A DNA stretch of 64,000 nucleotides from Nomia melanderi. Taxonomy: Eukaryota; Arthropoda; Insecta; Hymenoptera; Halictidae. The notes beneath the pieces are model-generated. The model was not told where the DNA came from. It did no database searches and saw only the letters and a list, made by a program, of their open reading frames with translations. The stretch spans positions 13,456,451 through 13,520,450 of the forward strand of contig NC_135012.1 of the NCBI RefSeq assembly GCF_051020985.1. The letters are read 5' to 3'. Each line of letters begins with the position of its first letter. Position 1 is the first letter of the stretch. Made by a program: the position numbers and the translations under genes. Shown one piece after another: positions 1 through 13,890 of the stretch.

Positions 1-3000
1 ACAAGTGGTCAAACTGGCGAGGACTTTCAAACACAATGGCGGCGGTTTCTCCTCTTCTCGAGTTACGGCTTGCACTTGCAACGAAAATTCCAGCATGCTG
101 GATACAGGATCGTAATAGCTGAAAATTTTATTTCAACCCGTCATCACCTTTCTCATATTCTACAGCCGCGATAAATAAGTGTGTAAGAAACTTCCGAAAG
201 AAATCCATTTCTTTACTTTTTTACTAATCATCTACCTTATTCGGTAACTTTGATCTAATCGTTTCAAGTACAAATTATTTCCGCTTATGTAACTGCAGAA
301 AAATGTTTCATAGCAACAAAGTAGCTAATCGCGAAAGAATTTTTATTCGTAGCAAGCCTTTATTGTTTCTCGCATGGTAAAAAAGTCGTTGTTACCGGCC
401 AGACAGGTGCAGGATGGAGGATTCAGGTATCAACCTGACGCTGATCGTAGAAAATCCTTCGGGTTGCAGGATCGTCGATCTAGGTTGAACCGTTACCTGA
501 TCCCCCAGGCTTTTTGGAGTTTTCATGGAAATCTGAACACTGGAGCGCCCTACGATTCTCGTTAATCTATTTCTATTACTTTGAAAGAACATCTCAAGTA
601 TTACCATTATTAACAACATTAAAATTCTGTTGGCAAACGTCGGCATCGATCATGGCAATACCAAGATCGATACAGGGCGGATCCAGATGGATCTGCGAAC
701 CAATCACTTCCGCCCAAATTGGAACCGCCTAATGAAATGAACGATTGCATAAAATGAAACGTCTTTTCCAATACTGAAAATATCAGTTCACGAGAAACCT
801 GTGCGCCAAATATTCGGTCGTCGTTAAAAAACTGAATCTTCACGACTTCGTGATGCAATCCAATGTGTCGTGGCCGAAAGATAATCTTCAAAGGACATTT
901 GAATTTCGGCGGTAGTTCAATTTGGAAGGTTTTACGAGGCGTATCTACAGAATTCTCGGCATCCTCGTTATTTTCGTTGTCGCCTAAAAGGTGTATCGAA
1001 TCGTAATGAATCCTACAGCCGTTTATCACAGCTATTGACTCGGCGGAACGATTTCAGGTACTTGAACCGACGCGAAGAACAGAAGGAGACGCACTCGGCA
1101 CTTCTGTTTGGTCGCACTGCCAAAGAAAGCAATCTTTACGGTCGTCTCTTTCCCCGATCAGCACGGAAAAGGATTTTCGGCCTTCGTTCGAGATGCTGAG
1201 CGTCTTCTCGCCGAATTTCGGGTCGTTGAATCTCCAGGCTGGAGCTGCCGGGAACCTGCAAGTATAATTACTCCTCTTCACTTGTTCTCCTGTGTCTATT
1301 TCAAACCCTTTGCCATCCAATTTTCAAGCCAAGTGGCCGAGAAGCTTCGAAATGTTTGTTTCTATCACTTGATTTCCGTAGGATCCAGAACAGGTTCAGC
1401 TGTTTCAGGTTTGCAAACGACCGGGATACGGAATTCATGGAAAGTTTTCGTATTATCGGGATTCAATGTGAGAAAAGAAATCTCCGCAGTCACTTTCTCG
1501 TCGTAGACCGGAGAAAATTTCACGTTGATCGTCGCGTGCATTCCGGGTTTGATTCTCGCGGCGTCCATAATGTCGATCTGATTTAAGAAGTTTCCCACAA
1601 TATTTGTTTAACGCGAGGACGCTTTTGAAATCCGTAATTAAGATACTTCGATGATCCCTGGTTCCCAGACTTCGGTGTACACTCTGTTGAATCGTAGGTA
1701 CGCCCATTTGAAAGTTTTGTTAGCGATCAGAACCTTTCTGGAATATTTCGTGCCGACTTTGAAGTCCTAATAACATATAATATTCATTATTTTTTCCATG
1801 TTCCTTTTTAATACGAGAAAATTAATTTTCATTACGTCGAATGTGATCAGATTTGGATTGGAGAAAAAACAGTTGTCTTTTGGGAAATATTCCATTATAG
1901 AAGACTCGATTTTCTTGATCGATATGGCTTTCTCAAAGTTATTATCATCCGAGGACATTCTTTCCCCTCTATTAGTATCCTCGATCTTTTTTAGATCTTT
2001 TAACTTTTCTATTTCAGTAAATTCCACGGTGCCTTCTTTAGCTTTTAATATTTCTTTGGCTTCCTAAAAATGATTTCTGTTATTTCCTTTAATTACGTTA
2101 CGTTAACATTACCTTCACTTCAAGTTCTGTTTCAAGATTTTCCGAATTCCGTTCACCGGCTAATGTTTCTTCTGTAGGAAACTTTACAGTACTTTCCTCG
2201 CCGATGCTGTCCTTTGAAACTTTCTTCAAACATTTCACCTTCCTCGGTTCCATTTCTCGACTAATCTTCTCGATGATCTTAATCATTCTCTCCTTACGAA
2301 GTTTTATCTGTTTCCTCTTCTCGTGTTTGTATTTCAAAATCTATTACCCCAATTTGAATAGAAATGAGACTAACTTTATTTCTCTGAGAATCAAGCATTT
2401 TTAGTACGCGGAGAAACTGACTTTATCGAACACCATGGAATCTAGTGGTAGAATTTCTGGAATTTCGAATTCCGACATTATCCTGCAAACAATCAGGTCG
2501 TAGTAATTCATTTTTAGTAATGAGATGAAAACATTATCATGAAATATCTTTCAAGTACCTCATAACATTCTTTAAACGAGCATTCTTGCGCATAATCGCT
2601 CTTTCTTCCCAGTGACACGTGAGTCTCCATTGTTGATGCAACAAGCTTGTCTGTAACATTTTTAAATTAATTATCCCAGTTCATTAATTCAGTAAAAATA
2701 TATTTTACCCTCAGTTTTAACAGAGAAGCAAAATATTTCTCCTTTCTACGTTGCTGTGAAATTGCTTCTCTTCCCTCTGCTACATTTTTCTGACGAATTG
2801 CTTTTAACTTCGATAATTTTGTAACTCTGCAACCTACATCGAAGGAAGAATATTCATTGATTTATTACTAATTAAATAATTCATTTATGTTACCTGCACG
2901 TGTATCAGACTTTGTCGAGACTTCCAACTCTTTCGATTTTCTTCCCTTGCCCGCTTCTTCATCGACTTCGGACTACTTACAAATTAGCGTGTAATCAAAT

Positions 3001-3249
3001 CTCTAATCATTTATAGGATAAATCGGAATCTAACCTTCCTCTTGTCATATTGCTCATCTTGCTCGAATCCCACAGCATCCTCCCGCTTTTTGACTCGCTT
3101 CATCCATACCAAGAGTCCTTGCATTCACAGAAATCGATGTATCATCATCGAAACGTTCGTAAATCAGAAATTTTACCTCGTATAGTTTGCAATCTCTCTC
3201 TATTAAGCCTGGTCCGAGTTTTCTCATCGAAAACATTCTCCCCGGTCCC
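1..3249 (-). CDS. CFAP74-like axonemal ASH-domain protein, partial (15 exons)
   Basis: Seen: 15 minus-strand exons with GT-AG borders and fully compatible phases: 3177-3249, 3035-3117, 2894-2972, 2709-2833, 2559-2650, 2422-2482, 2113-2340, 1836-2063, 1647-1766, 1369-1577, 1140-1255, 775-1031, 605-692, 396-549 and 1-118. Together they give about 677 codons. The first seven exons encode charged, Lys/Glu-rich coiled coil. From 1836 leftward come ASH/MSP-type beta-sandwich repeats, with motifs such as NPNLITFDDFKVGTKYSRKV, FNDPKFGEKTLSISNEG and DPPCIDLGIAMIDADV. Known: CFAP74 has an N-terminal coiled coil followed by ASH domains, including a conserved 'FkDFdvGk.yrKki' stretch, and belongs to the ciliary central apparatus. 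Inferred: CFAP74 orthologue, acting in sperm flagella or chordotonal cilia. The 3' end lies beyond the window. The first exon was not found; the leftmost N-terminal exon needs an upstream phase-0 exon. Other ASH proteins (HYDIN, CFAP47, DLEC1 families) fit the domain order less well. Confidence 0.72.
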
Positions 3250-4168
3250 CTAAAAAGGAAAAGCCCACTGAAAAGGAACTCAAGAAACCTAAAAGAATTC
3301 TCTTCACCTTTCCCCACATTTTCGGCATTTCGTAACGCGTCGGATTTTCCAGCGAGACTTCGAACCATCGGAACCCAGAAAAAAAAGAGCGAGGAAAAAT
3401 GGCAGGGCATTTTTTCGAAATTTATTTGTCTCTTCGCGAAAGGAAAAACCAGTGTAATCTTCTTAACCGACGGTGACTCGCCGCAGTATCGCAAGAACCG
3501 TATCATCAAGAGATAGGTACATGCCGAGCCTTTTTTCCCGTTGAAAAATTGCTCTATCAAACGGGGACCGGCAGAAATCCTCGCGATGGAAGCGTCCGAT
3601 GAATATCCAGCGAGAAACAGACCCCCCCGGGTGGATCGTAACGATCCGTCCTCTCAATTAGCCCGGCAGAGACGCGGCCCGCGTTGCCCGTGCGTTTTCC
3701 CCGTCAACGGCAGAACGGCTTTCGCCGCGAGATCAACCGCCAGATGGAATCGTAACAGAAGCTGCCCTGGATAATGATGCACCGGCCCCGCGTTCTATCC
3801 GGCTGCGCCGAATTTATAATTCGTACGTGTGCCACGAACTTTGAACCAGCGCCACACACGCGGATTCGTGATCGTATTCGATTTGTAATTGCGCGCTTTT
3901 AAATGCTCCTCAAATGACCCTGACCCTGTTCGCTGGTGGTCACGCTAACTTACAGGTCGCCATACGCTTGTGACGGGCCATTTTCGGTCCTTGCTGCCAG
4001 AGGACGCTCGATGAATATTATTAACTGGATAAGGTGGCTGGCCAGTAATTAAATTCAGTGCCTGCTCCTTCGCTCTCTTTCATTTGGTATTTCGAGTAAC
4101 TTGATTTCTCTTCTTTGGTCGATGGCCTAATTCAGGGGTTGCGTGGATTTTATTATATATGTATACAC

Positions 4169-4170
<2 letters not shown>

Positions 4171-4218
<48 letters not shown>
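4171..4218. repeat. (AT)n microsatellite
   Basis: About 24 uninterrupted AT dinucleotides, preceded by a short imperfect TATGTATACACG stretch. Confidence 0.95.
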
Positions 4219-4220
<2 letters not shown>

Positions 4221-4854
4221 GTAAATGTTCGCGAATGAAACACAAACAACTCTTGTTTCACGCATTAATTTTTCTAACGCTTCAAACTCGTCCAATAAAC
4301 GAACAAAGACGCGTTCGAATATTCAAATGGCCGGAAGCATCCAGCGCCGCGCCACAAAAAAACCATACGAGTTTCTCCAGCAGCCATATGTCGGATAGTT
4401 TCGTAGATTGATGGAGAATTTCACGGAGCAACTGACACCCGTATAGATATTCCCATGGATGCGCCGCGCCGGTGTACCGCGTATTATTCGCCAGGGTGGA
4501 TTAATCGAGTTCCGATGGCCCGCTAATGACTTTCTAATTTACGAGCACACACCGGGCGTGTGGCTCTCGACACCTTGTTTTACTTTTCACCGCTCCCTAA
4601 CCGGCAGCTTCTCGTCTCTGCTTACAAACGGTACACCTTCTGTTCCCAAAATCGAAAAGGAAAGTGACGAAGACGCCACGGCACGAGAGAAGAATATCTT
4701 GGAGATTTCACCTGGGAGATGCACCCATGAGACTCGAAACTTTCGAAAGAGGGTGCTCGGCACGCGCCCCGTGTCAAACAGTGCCAAACATTTTGAAAAC
4801 ATCTCAATCGCGTCGCGAGTGGACCACGGGAGGGCGAGCCGTCCTCACCCTCTT

Positions 4855-4875
4855 TCTCTCTCTCTCTCTCTCTCT
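4855..4875. repeat. (TC)n microsatellite
   Basis: Short TC dinucleotide run inside a longer pyrimidine-rich stretch. Confidence 0.85.
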
Positions 4876-7800
4876 GTCGTTCTCGCTCTCTCGAGAAGCT
4901 ATTTGTCAAGCGTGTTGCGGGGGGTGGCGAACGAAGATTTCCCTTTCCACCGTGGACAGAGGGTCGCGTGGCCAAACAGAAGTCGGTCGCCTGTTTTCTC
5001 GGATAGCTGGTCGTAAATCAGCCGCCACAATGGGGGTGAACGTGTTCTCTCTACTCGTCCCGGGGAAAAGCGTGCATCTCGGTGAAAATTCCTTTCGAAT
5101 CCTCTTCTTCCTCCTCTCGCTCGTCTCTGGACTTATTTCGTTCGCCTAGAAGAAGAGAGACGGGGATGACCGTCCTTCCTTTTTTCTCGCGTTGCCGAGA
5201 GCGAGAACTGCAATCTCGATCTGGCCCAAAGACCCACTGGCCCTAAATTTTCGAAAACTGTGCCAGCCACGAGAGCCTTTCTTCCAGACTTTCCAGTTTT
5301 ACGGCTGGCTGCCGTGCACAATAGATGGTCCCCCGCCACGAGCTGCCTGAAATCATTCAGCCAGCCTTGCTGATCGCTACTGGTGTTCGTACGGGTTATA
5401 AACGCATAAATTCTCGGACGATATTCGCTCAACGTCCCGTCGACGGACTCCTGACCCGAATATCTCAGGGACGACGTTCTGCTTCGACGGTGGACCGTGT
5501 TCCCCAAGGTCGTCGCATTCAGCCGGGAACTCCATTTTCTTCGGGTGATTCGTCATTTTTTTCAGCCGGAACTCCGAGTTTCTTTTTACATCCGTACATA
5601 TATATATATATCTATTCTCCTTGTTTCAGAGCGTCTGTTAGATACACGTAAAATTATAACCGAATCGTCTCGCCCAATTGAGCAGCAAAGTACAACGCGT
5701 AGGAATGTAGTTAATAAGAATGTAGAGAAACGGAAGAAAAATCCGAGAAATCGAGTTGAATGTTAATCGGCGAGTTCACCGATACCCCTGCGCAGCCACA
5801 AAGCGTGAAAGCTGTCATCGGTGTTCATCTCCCGATCAAGCATCACAAATTTCGAGTAACCGCGAACTTTCTCCGGCGCGCAGAGGCAAAAATCCAGTCG
5901 ATTAGGCGGACGGAAGCGGCGGTCACGCAACACCCAGCGCATTATCGATGCACACGTGCCTTTTGTGAAAAAATTCCGGCGTGTAGACGGTGGGCAACGG
6001 TGCCACGGGACCACGGAACACCGTCACGAGGGGAGGTGTGACGCGTTACAGCTGGTTAAACAGCTGTACGGGAGAAAGATAACCGTGAACGCCGCGACAA
6101 ATTTTAATACGAGCCCCCTAACAATTCTGTACCAAAGTCGGTGAGCGGTGCATTCTGTTTCCTCTTCGCCGACACGATCGTCTTCTCGATTATTTGTTTC
6201 CGGTGAGTCCATACCTTCCTTCGACCAAATGCTAGCTACCCTTGGGAACATTCGTAACTCCGTCGGATATACAATGTTAATGGAACAGTAACAAACGCTT
6301 TTATTTCATTCGAACGTCACATTTAACTTTCCCGTTTGCGATTCCCATCGTTCAAGGGCTAAAATAACTCGCAGATTTTCCAATTTCCATTCTTTCCCAG
6401 CCGAACGGAACCGGAAGGACTCGAGAAGGGCTAGGTATCGAGATTATGATGTCCCGGTAACCCACATTACCCTGGAGAAATTTCCAAGGTCCCGTGAAGG
6501 TGGGGTAAAAGTCGACCCTGCGAGTCAAGGCTCCAGCAGGACAATGAGGGTGGCAGTAGGTCAGCAGAGGCTTCCGAAGCGACCGGAAAGCGAGCAGAGG
6601 GGCACCGCAAGGTCTCGTAAATTTTATTAGCGCGCGGTAGCCGATGGTTTTTCGTGAAAACGGCCACACGGTAGCCGGATCTCGTGGCCAGCCTGGAACA
6701 CGGATTTCCACGTTTTATTACAGCCTGAGGTGAACGGAAAATCGAGATTCGGCCTCTTTCATTGGCCCTGTGTAAATCAAGCCTCGAGTGTCTGGGAGTA
6801 GGTGTACGAGACATCTTTCGGGAACACCGGCAGTGGGTACTGTTACCATTTATATAGGTGGATCGATGGAAAAAATGAAAAAAAAGGAGAAAGCTGAGTC
6901 TGCTGGGTAGCAGTTGCTCTAACAGAGGGTGGAAAATTTGGAGAACGGTCTGGTGGATCATTGAACGGTTACAGTCGTAGAATATAGTTATAAATTTGAC
7001 GAGACACGAAATTAAATAATTCTGCGGAATTGTAATTGGTAAGAAATTTTGGAGTACCATGTTCTCGATATTAAGAGGAACAACTGTGTGATATAGAGTA
7101 GATGATTAGGTGCCCGTATAGTTAAGAGAAACCTGCAACGTCACGTTCCGGGAAAGGGCGAAGGGGAGATTAGAGGATGCCGAAACACCGGTAGCGACTA
7201 TTAAGCTTTTTTTCTTAAATTGGCATCGACGAGATGATTGGAATATTGCTAATACAACGTCTCGAGATGTGATCTGCGTTTCTACACGCCATGATTAACA
7301 ATGTCTTCTGACAGAGGGATAACAGGTTTCCAAATCGAAACAAACTCTCGGATCGTTTATTTTCTGGCTTCGAACGGAACGATGTGTCTTCGAGTAATCT
7401 ATCCTTTGTCGGTCCACGTAGAGATTAGAAAGAAATAACATAACGTTTCACGACAATATATTTGTTCGATTAATTGAAAAATCATTTGTAGAACATTTCA
7501 CTTTGTAATAGCAAATCGATAGGGGAACAAAGCTATTCTTTGTACGAATTGCAACAAAGTTTCTCCAATGAGGTACAACGAAGCCTCCGGGAAGAATTTT
7601 CGAAAGCTCGCGTTCATTTCGGGACCGTTGTCCTCGAAAGCGAAAAGACGAAGATGCAAAAAGGACATTTCACGGGACTTAGCTATAAAATTGGCCATAA
7701 ATACGATCGTAAAGTCCCATTGCGCGTCCTTCGGGACACAGCCGGAGCCTGTTCCCTTGTTCTTTCACTGTCTAAATTTCCTTTTAAATTCTTTTGCAAT

Positions 7801-10800
7801 TTTCACTCGAGTTGTTACTTTTTGCAACATCAACTTACAAAATAACGTTCATGCGTCAACTTTTCCATTCAACATATTTCAGTCGCCAACATCTTTTAAA
7901 GTAAACGTAATTTCTAATTCGTTTATAAATTTCATTTTTTCCAACTTTTCAATCTTCCGATCTCCGCGACGTCGTTTGACCAATTTGATTTGAAAGGTCG
8001 AATTATTGAAAAAGCAATCTGTGAATAAAGAAGTCTCGAGCCTCGACAATAAATCAAAAAGCGTAAAGGTCGTGGCCTCGGCGGAGGAAGATGGAGCCCT
8101 TTGACGAGAGGAGCTAGCGAAATCGTGGAATCCACGGACGATTTCCTCTGGTCGAACGACGGCCACACGCCGGCCACCATCGGGTACCATCGGGTACCCC
8201 CATAAACTCATTAAATCGTAAAACTTGATTTTCGCTCGCATTCTCGTACCGGACGACCTCGTAAATCATAATGCATAATAATGTGCACGCGAAGAGCTGG
8301 GATTCGACGAAAGGTCGAGGGCACCAGGGACGTGATTTTTCTTGGCCTGGCAGTGCGCACGCTTCTCTTCCTTTTCCCCTTAACAGAATTCTCCGTCTGC
8401 CCTTTCGCTTCCATTTTCTCTCCGCATTCGAAGATTTCAAGCTGAATCTTAAACGAATTGCAAAACGCGCGAACAAAGCTTCTTGCTTCGTCTTGAACAG
8501 ATGCGTCAGAGGTGGCATGATTCAATATTAAGTATACTAAAAGATTCGTAAACTACTCGAAGAAAATCTAGGGGAAGAAACGAAGCGAGTCATTTCTGAA
8601 ACGTTTCTAGAGTTACCCGAAAAATCGAACGCGTGTTCTTCGCCACGGCTCGTTACATCTCCGCGATCGCGTTCCAATTTTAGTGGCGCAGAAAATTCTC
8701 AAGAAAACCGTCGGAGTTTCCCTCGGTGCTCGTTTTCCACGGTGCGGCGAGGGTGTGAGAGTTGGCTATGTAAGTAGGTGCGCCACCGTGTGACGCGGAC
8801 GTCATTGGAGCCGAGATCAAACGCGACGTACGATCGCGGCACCCTCAAAGGGACGAAATACGACTTCCTCGTTTCCCCGTCTCGCTGTTCTCGGTCTGGT
8901 TTTACAAAGCGCGAGCGCGCGCCCTTTCCAAACGGCGCATACGCCACGGGACAAGAAGAAAAAAAGGGCCGCGTTGCGAGTTGGCGCGAGTCGATAAATC
9001 TCCAGATTTTCCGTTCTTATGGCGCGCGACACGTTTATCGAATCTATAAATCAAGCCGCGAGCTAATATACTGCTCCGAACTTGTCGCTTCCAGGTATGT
9101 ACAATAGAGTGCTTCCTTTGTACAATAGGAGAATTTTGTACAAAGGAACTTATCGTTAACTTCGATTGTACGTTCGCTGTCATTCTCAGAGCTACCCCTA
9201 AAATATTTGAAATATCGGAGGTCTTGTTCGTCGACCAATTGCATTCGATAGAAATAGAATTTTAATCATTCCAAAGAGAACGGCGTTCGAGAGATGCCTG
9301 CGGCGGCTTCACAAAGACGGGAGGGATCGGTTGGCAGGGAGCTGCGAGTGTCGGGACAAAAGGTGTATTTCCAGGGAACCGAAACACCCACGTCGAGGGC
9401 TGGTCGGGTGGTGGGATCGCTGGGCCGGCCTCCGTAACGCCCACGCTTCATTGCGATCGGGACGAGACGCTCGACGGTGGGGGTTCCCGTCCGGAGTGAA
9501 CAAGTGGGGGATAATTGTCAGTGACTCGAATCCCTCGCGGACGAATCCTCTCGTCCTGCGGTTTACACATCATCGCCGATAAACCGCGGGATATCGATCA
9601 TCGACGAAAATCCATGTATCGTCCCTACGTCCCGGAGCAGATATTCTCGAACGAATCAGCAGGGCCGCGGTTCGTCGGTGTCTCCGTCGATCGCGGAGTC
9701 TCGAGGATCGGTTCGATACGCGAAATCAAGTTCAAGTTTTCACGGTTGGCACAAGCGAGCCGTGAACGCCCCGCGAGTTTTCTCTCGCGCTAACTATACG
9801 ACTATGGTGCTCTATATTTGTAGCTGGTTTTGCTTGTCGGTGCGCTTGTTACTGCTTTTTAGGAATCCATGACGTCGAGTTATCGATGGAACGATAGGGG
9901 AGTGAAGTTTGTTATATTGGAGCATCGATTTCGCATTTTCTCGTTTTTCATTCGGTCGGCTGGGAAATGAGAAACGTGCTTCCGACTGTGCCGATTGTAA
10001 ACTGGAAGATTGAAATATTATTTGCACAATACTAGCAATATGCGATATACGATAATACCAAATGCTAATGAAGTAAGCGGAAGCGTTAATTTCACTTTTG
10101 GCTCGCGTATTATTGACTTGGACTTCCCTTCGTGAAAAACCTTTTCATCCTCAATTATCCCTGCCAAGGTATCCGGAATATGACGGCGCCATTGGATTAC
10201 AACCCCTGTTCGGAGCACGAGCCCCTATTATACGAGAGTACGGGTAGCACGCGTGCCGCTATAAAAAAGGGGGGAAAGTTTTGCGCGCAAGCTAACGGGA
10301 TAATCGTAAATTCGTCAGTCGCAGGAGCAATAGGATGACTCCCAATAAATGCATAAAACCGGGCGTCGTTGTAAACGCGTGAGCGGCGACGGGCCCGTTT
10401 CCCGAAGGCCGACGGAAATCGAGTGGCCGGAAATTTACGATAGCTCGTCCGCGTGGCGGCCTTCGGTAGAGGGTGGCCCGCGCGTAATCTTTCGCGCCGG
10501 AAAGTTAAACGCCTCGGAAACACCGTAAAACCGTTGACGAAGTAATGGTTATACGACCGGTCCGCCGGGCAACAACCAGAAACTGGAGCTGATTATTAGT
10601 GTGCCGGGGACTCGATTTTACCGTAAATTACGACTAATTGTCGGAGACAGTGTGTATCGGTTCCTCGTTTAATGCCCCGTCACGGCTGGTGCATTCCGAG
10701 TGTTTCTTAAAGGAAACGGAAACTATTCTTCCTGGACTCGCCAACCCTTTTCGAAGGTTGCTCCCTTCCTCGGGACAAAGAGGATTCTACGAGAGAATTA

Positions 10801-11138
10801 TTGGAGCATTTTCCTTTGAGCACCAATGTATCGAGACGTCGGTGACCTCGGCTCTTGGTATTCATAATTGAAAGTTGACGAAAATGCAATTACTCGAGTG
10901 ACGAGTCCTGGGACGAGGGACTTCGATCATTCAGTTTTCTATGGAAAGGAATTTCATTCATTCGGATTGTTCTCATTGGTAAAGATATTAAAGGAAGTAG
11001 TCGCTGCTACGAATTACCAGGGAAAAGGTAGCAATCGCCGATCGTCGTGCAAAGCGAGAAGAAATCAATGCGAAAAATCATCGAAGACAGGAACGGAGCA
11101 ATTATCCGATTATCCACGGCGAAGAAAACCGGTGGAAA

Positions 11139-11881
11139 GGATTAGCGACATTCGATGGGCGTGGTGGTCCTTCCAGAGGTGGTTTTGACGAATTTACAAC
11201 GATCGTTGTTAGCTGTAAATTAGCCGCATCGTTGCGTGTACGTCCGGCTCCGGTGTTTTACAATACTCCGAAGAAACGAAGGTTTAAACAACGAGGACTT
11301 CCTGTTGGCCGCCGCCCACTCTCCCCGTCCCGGCCATTCAACCCGCTATTGGCCCCGTGGGACCGGTTAATAGTCGTCCACCGCAAGCGGTCATATGACG
11401 GACAATGGGGATTATGGGATTAACGACGAAAACCGGACACCCCGGGGTGTATTCAACGGTAGGCATATTAGCGCTGGATTAGGCGGACTGTTGCCACTCG
11501 GTTCGCACTGCGAATTGGCTAAACTTTAAAGATAATCTGGTTAATGCTGTCGTCGGCTTCAATGACGCCTACACCCATATTGGGCAAATGTTTTGGTAAC
11601 AACAGGATTAGGGTGGCGACCCGCGAAATCTTGACTCGTCGAAGGTGGGGGTACCTTTTGTCAGGCGACTGGTGCCTTTAATCGATCAGCTTCATTCGGG
11701 TGGCTTAAGAGGCGAGTCCTGTTCCGAGCAAGTGAGAAATAATCGTTCCGAATGTCAATAACATTTGATTTCGTCGAATAGAAAGTGAATAATCGTTGTT
11801 GCATTCGATTGTTCGGAATGGAAGGTTGCGGTTGGCGAAGCGGCGTCTAGTATTTCAAACACTCTCGGTGGGTCATAATCC
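11139..11881. promoter_or_regulatory. Cluster of GGATTA/TAATCC sites (K50 homeodomain type)
   Basis: Six exact copies of GGATTA or its complement occur at 11139, 11409, 11417, 11476, 11605 (plus orientation) and 11876 (minus orientation). By chance about 0.4 would be expected in 740 bp. Known: TAATCC is the core site of K50 homeodomain proteins (Bicoid, Orthodenticle, Goosecoid). Inferred: a candidate embryonic enhancer, possibly for prd about 21 kb downstream. No function is shown by the sequence alone. Confidence 0.35.
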
Positions 11882-13642
11882 GAGGGAACTCCGGAGAAAG
11901 CCGGACAGAGGAATACAAATTCGCTTTGACACCTAATCTCGCGACGCGAAAGGGGATGAAGGAGGAGAGGCGTCAGACGGCCGCGCGAAGTCGAGAATAC
12001 TTTGACGGGCATAAGCGGTCGCAATTACGCCGGTAGGAAGTTTCCACGGCGGGATAGGCGAGTCGAACGCGCGTTACCACGGATACATTCCCCGCGGAAA
12101 CCGTATCTCATTAATTGCCGCTAATAATAGGTGTGCCTCGCGTCAGCGACGACGCGTGGTTTTGCTTATTTATAGTCGCGCGGATCGGCCTTTACACCTG
12201 GTGGCATCCGTGAAAGCGGCGGAACATCCGCCGAGGCCCGAAAACCCGCGGATTGAGACATTTCTGCTGGATCTAGGCTTGACTGATGCATAGCAGCTTC
12301 TCCTTCCCTCGTTTCGCCGCGCGTTATTACTTTCTCCGTTCGCATACTTTGACCGAAAGAAGCCTTAAGCGCCGCGTTACGTTGCAACGCGACACGCTCG
12401 CGTTTACTTCTATTTGGACTTTGGAATTCCAGTTGAACCTTCTAGAAGATTTTGAAGTTCCACAGCGATCGAACAGATGGACGGCCAGTTTTATATTTCC
12501 TTCCTCGGAATGCCCGTCGATTCGCGCTTTGCGAATAATGCTTACGCGAAAATATTGGAATAGAGAAATGGGGAAAGATGTAAAGTTTGAATTGCGAAAA
12601 TTTGTTGAAAGATCGCGGCGTTCGTCAAGACAAATACCAGTAGTTGACACGTTCGCGCCGATAAGTGATCGAACCTGGAATGTCGCCGCGTATCCTGTGA
12701 AATTTCCGAGAGTCATCGAAGAAAAGGAAGCCGAGAGAAGACGGGTGGCAAGAAGAAGATGAGAGGCGAGTGGTGCGGCGCGAAAAGACGGCGAAACTCG
12801 GCCGCGAACCCGCAAGAAAGCGTCGTCCCGCGAAACGGTTCGAAAAAATTCCCGAAGGGGTTCCTATGGCGACGGTGATCAATCTTGCCGCGATTTCGTC
12901 CCCGGAGCCGGACATATCCAGCCACGAAATCCAATTTTCTTCGGCGGGGAATAGCGAGGGATCAGCGGGGCACCGATCGCGCCGCCGCGGACCAATTGGC
13001 TCCTAATTTAAGGACGCGGCGTCGAACAAAAAAGCGGCGTAATTTCGTGGCTGGTCCAGGGGCACTAACGACGCGGCCGCGAGGACGAAATGGTCCCGGT
13101 CTCGCAGGAGTGGCTCTCGCCGTTGATAAATTAATTTACACCGGAAACGCCTGACAAGGAAATGACGCCATTACATGCTACCGGGTGAGCCGACGGGGGT
13201 TCCGCGCTCTTTGTTCCCGTGGCATTAGCGATCTTCTTATAGGAACACGTGATAGAATTCTTTTTTCTTCCAGCCAGCCTCTCCGCTCTCCAATTTTGCT
13301 TGGAATAATGAATAACGAGTAACGCGATTTCCACCAAAATCACTGTGAGAACGAAACCTAACGAGTCGAGATTCCTCGGGCTACGGCTACACTCGTCGAA
13401 CGGTATAGAATCTAAATCGGATCCGCTCAATGGATCGCCGTAGGAATTCAATAACCGGAATCATCCACCGAGACTCCAATCTGTTCCCTAGTCGCTTCTT
13501 AATAACATCGTGACCTAACGTTTCGAGAATCATCGGCTTTTCAGAGCACAGACGCGGGTTCGAAGTGCGTTCTAATATGCAAAGAGAACCTCGAGATACC
13601 GATACCAGGGAGGAGCTCGGGTTTACGATCAAACCTGGCTGA

Positions 13643-13729
13643 TAGAGAGAGAGAAGAAGAAGAGGTATCGAGCGACCGAGGAGAGAGAACGAGGAGGGAG
13701 AGAGAGAGAGAGAGAGAGCGAGAAGGGAG
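13643..13729. repeat. GA-rich polypurine tract
   Basis: Nearly pure GAGA/GAAGAA sequence with a (GA)n core at about 13697-13718. A polypyrimidine tract follows at 13806-13890. Confidence 0.8.
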
Positions 13730-13805
13730 GCGTGGATCAAAGGAGAGGGATAGACGACGATCTCATTTCGAAACGTGAATGAGCCGGCGGCTACCTCAAA
13801 CGAGT

Positions 13806-13890
13806 GCTCCTCCGGCCTTCTCCTCTCCTTTTTCTCTTCTCTCCTTCCCACCTCTTTTTCTCTCCGTCTTTCTCCTCTTTTTTTCCTTCA
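13806..13890. repeat. Polypyrimidine tract
   Basis: Almost only C and T, including CTCTTTTTCTC-type runs. It lies about 80 bp after a polypurine tract on the same strand. Confidence 0.75.

Noticed and set aside
3054..3560. 168-aa minus-strand continuous frame
   Set aside because: It runs through two splice acceptors and donors of the CFAP74-like gene; the spliced frame is phase-consistent with all downstream exons and this one is not.
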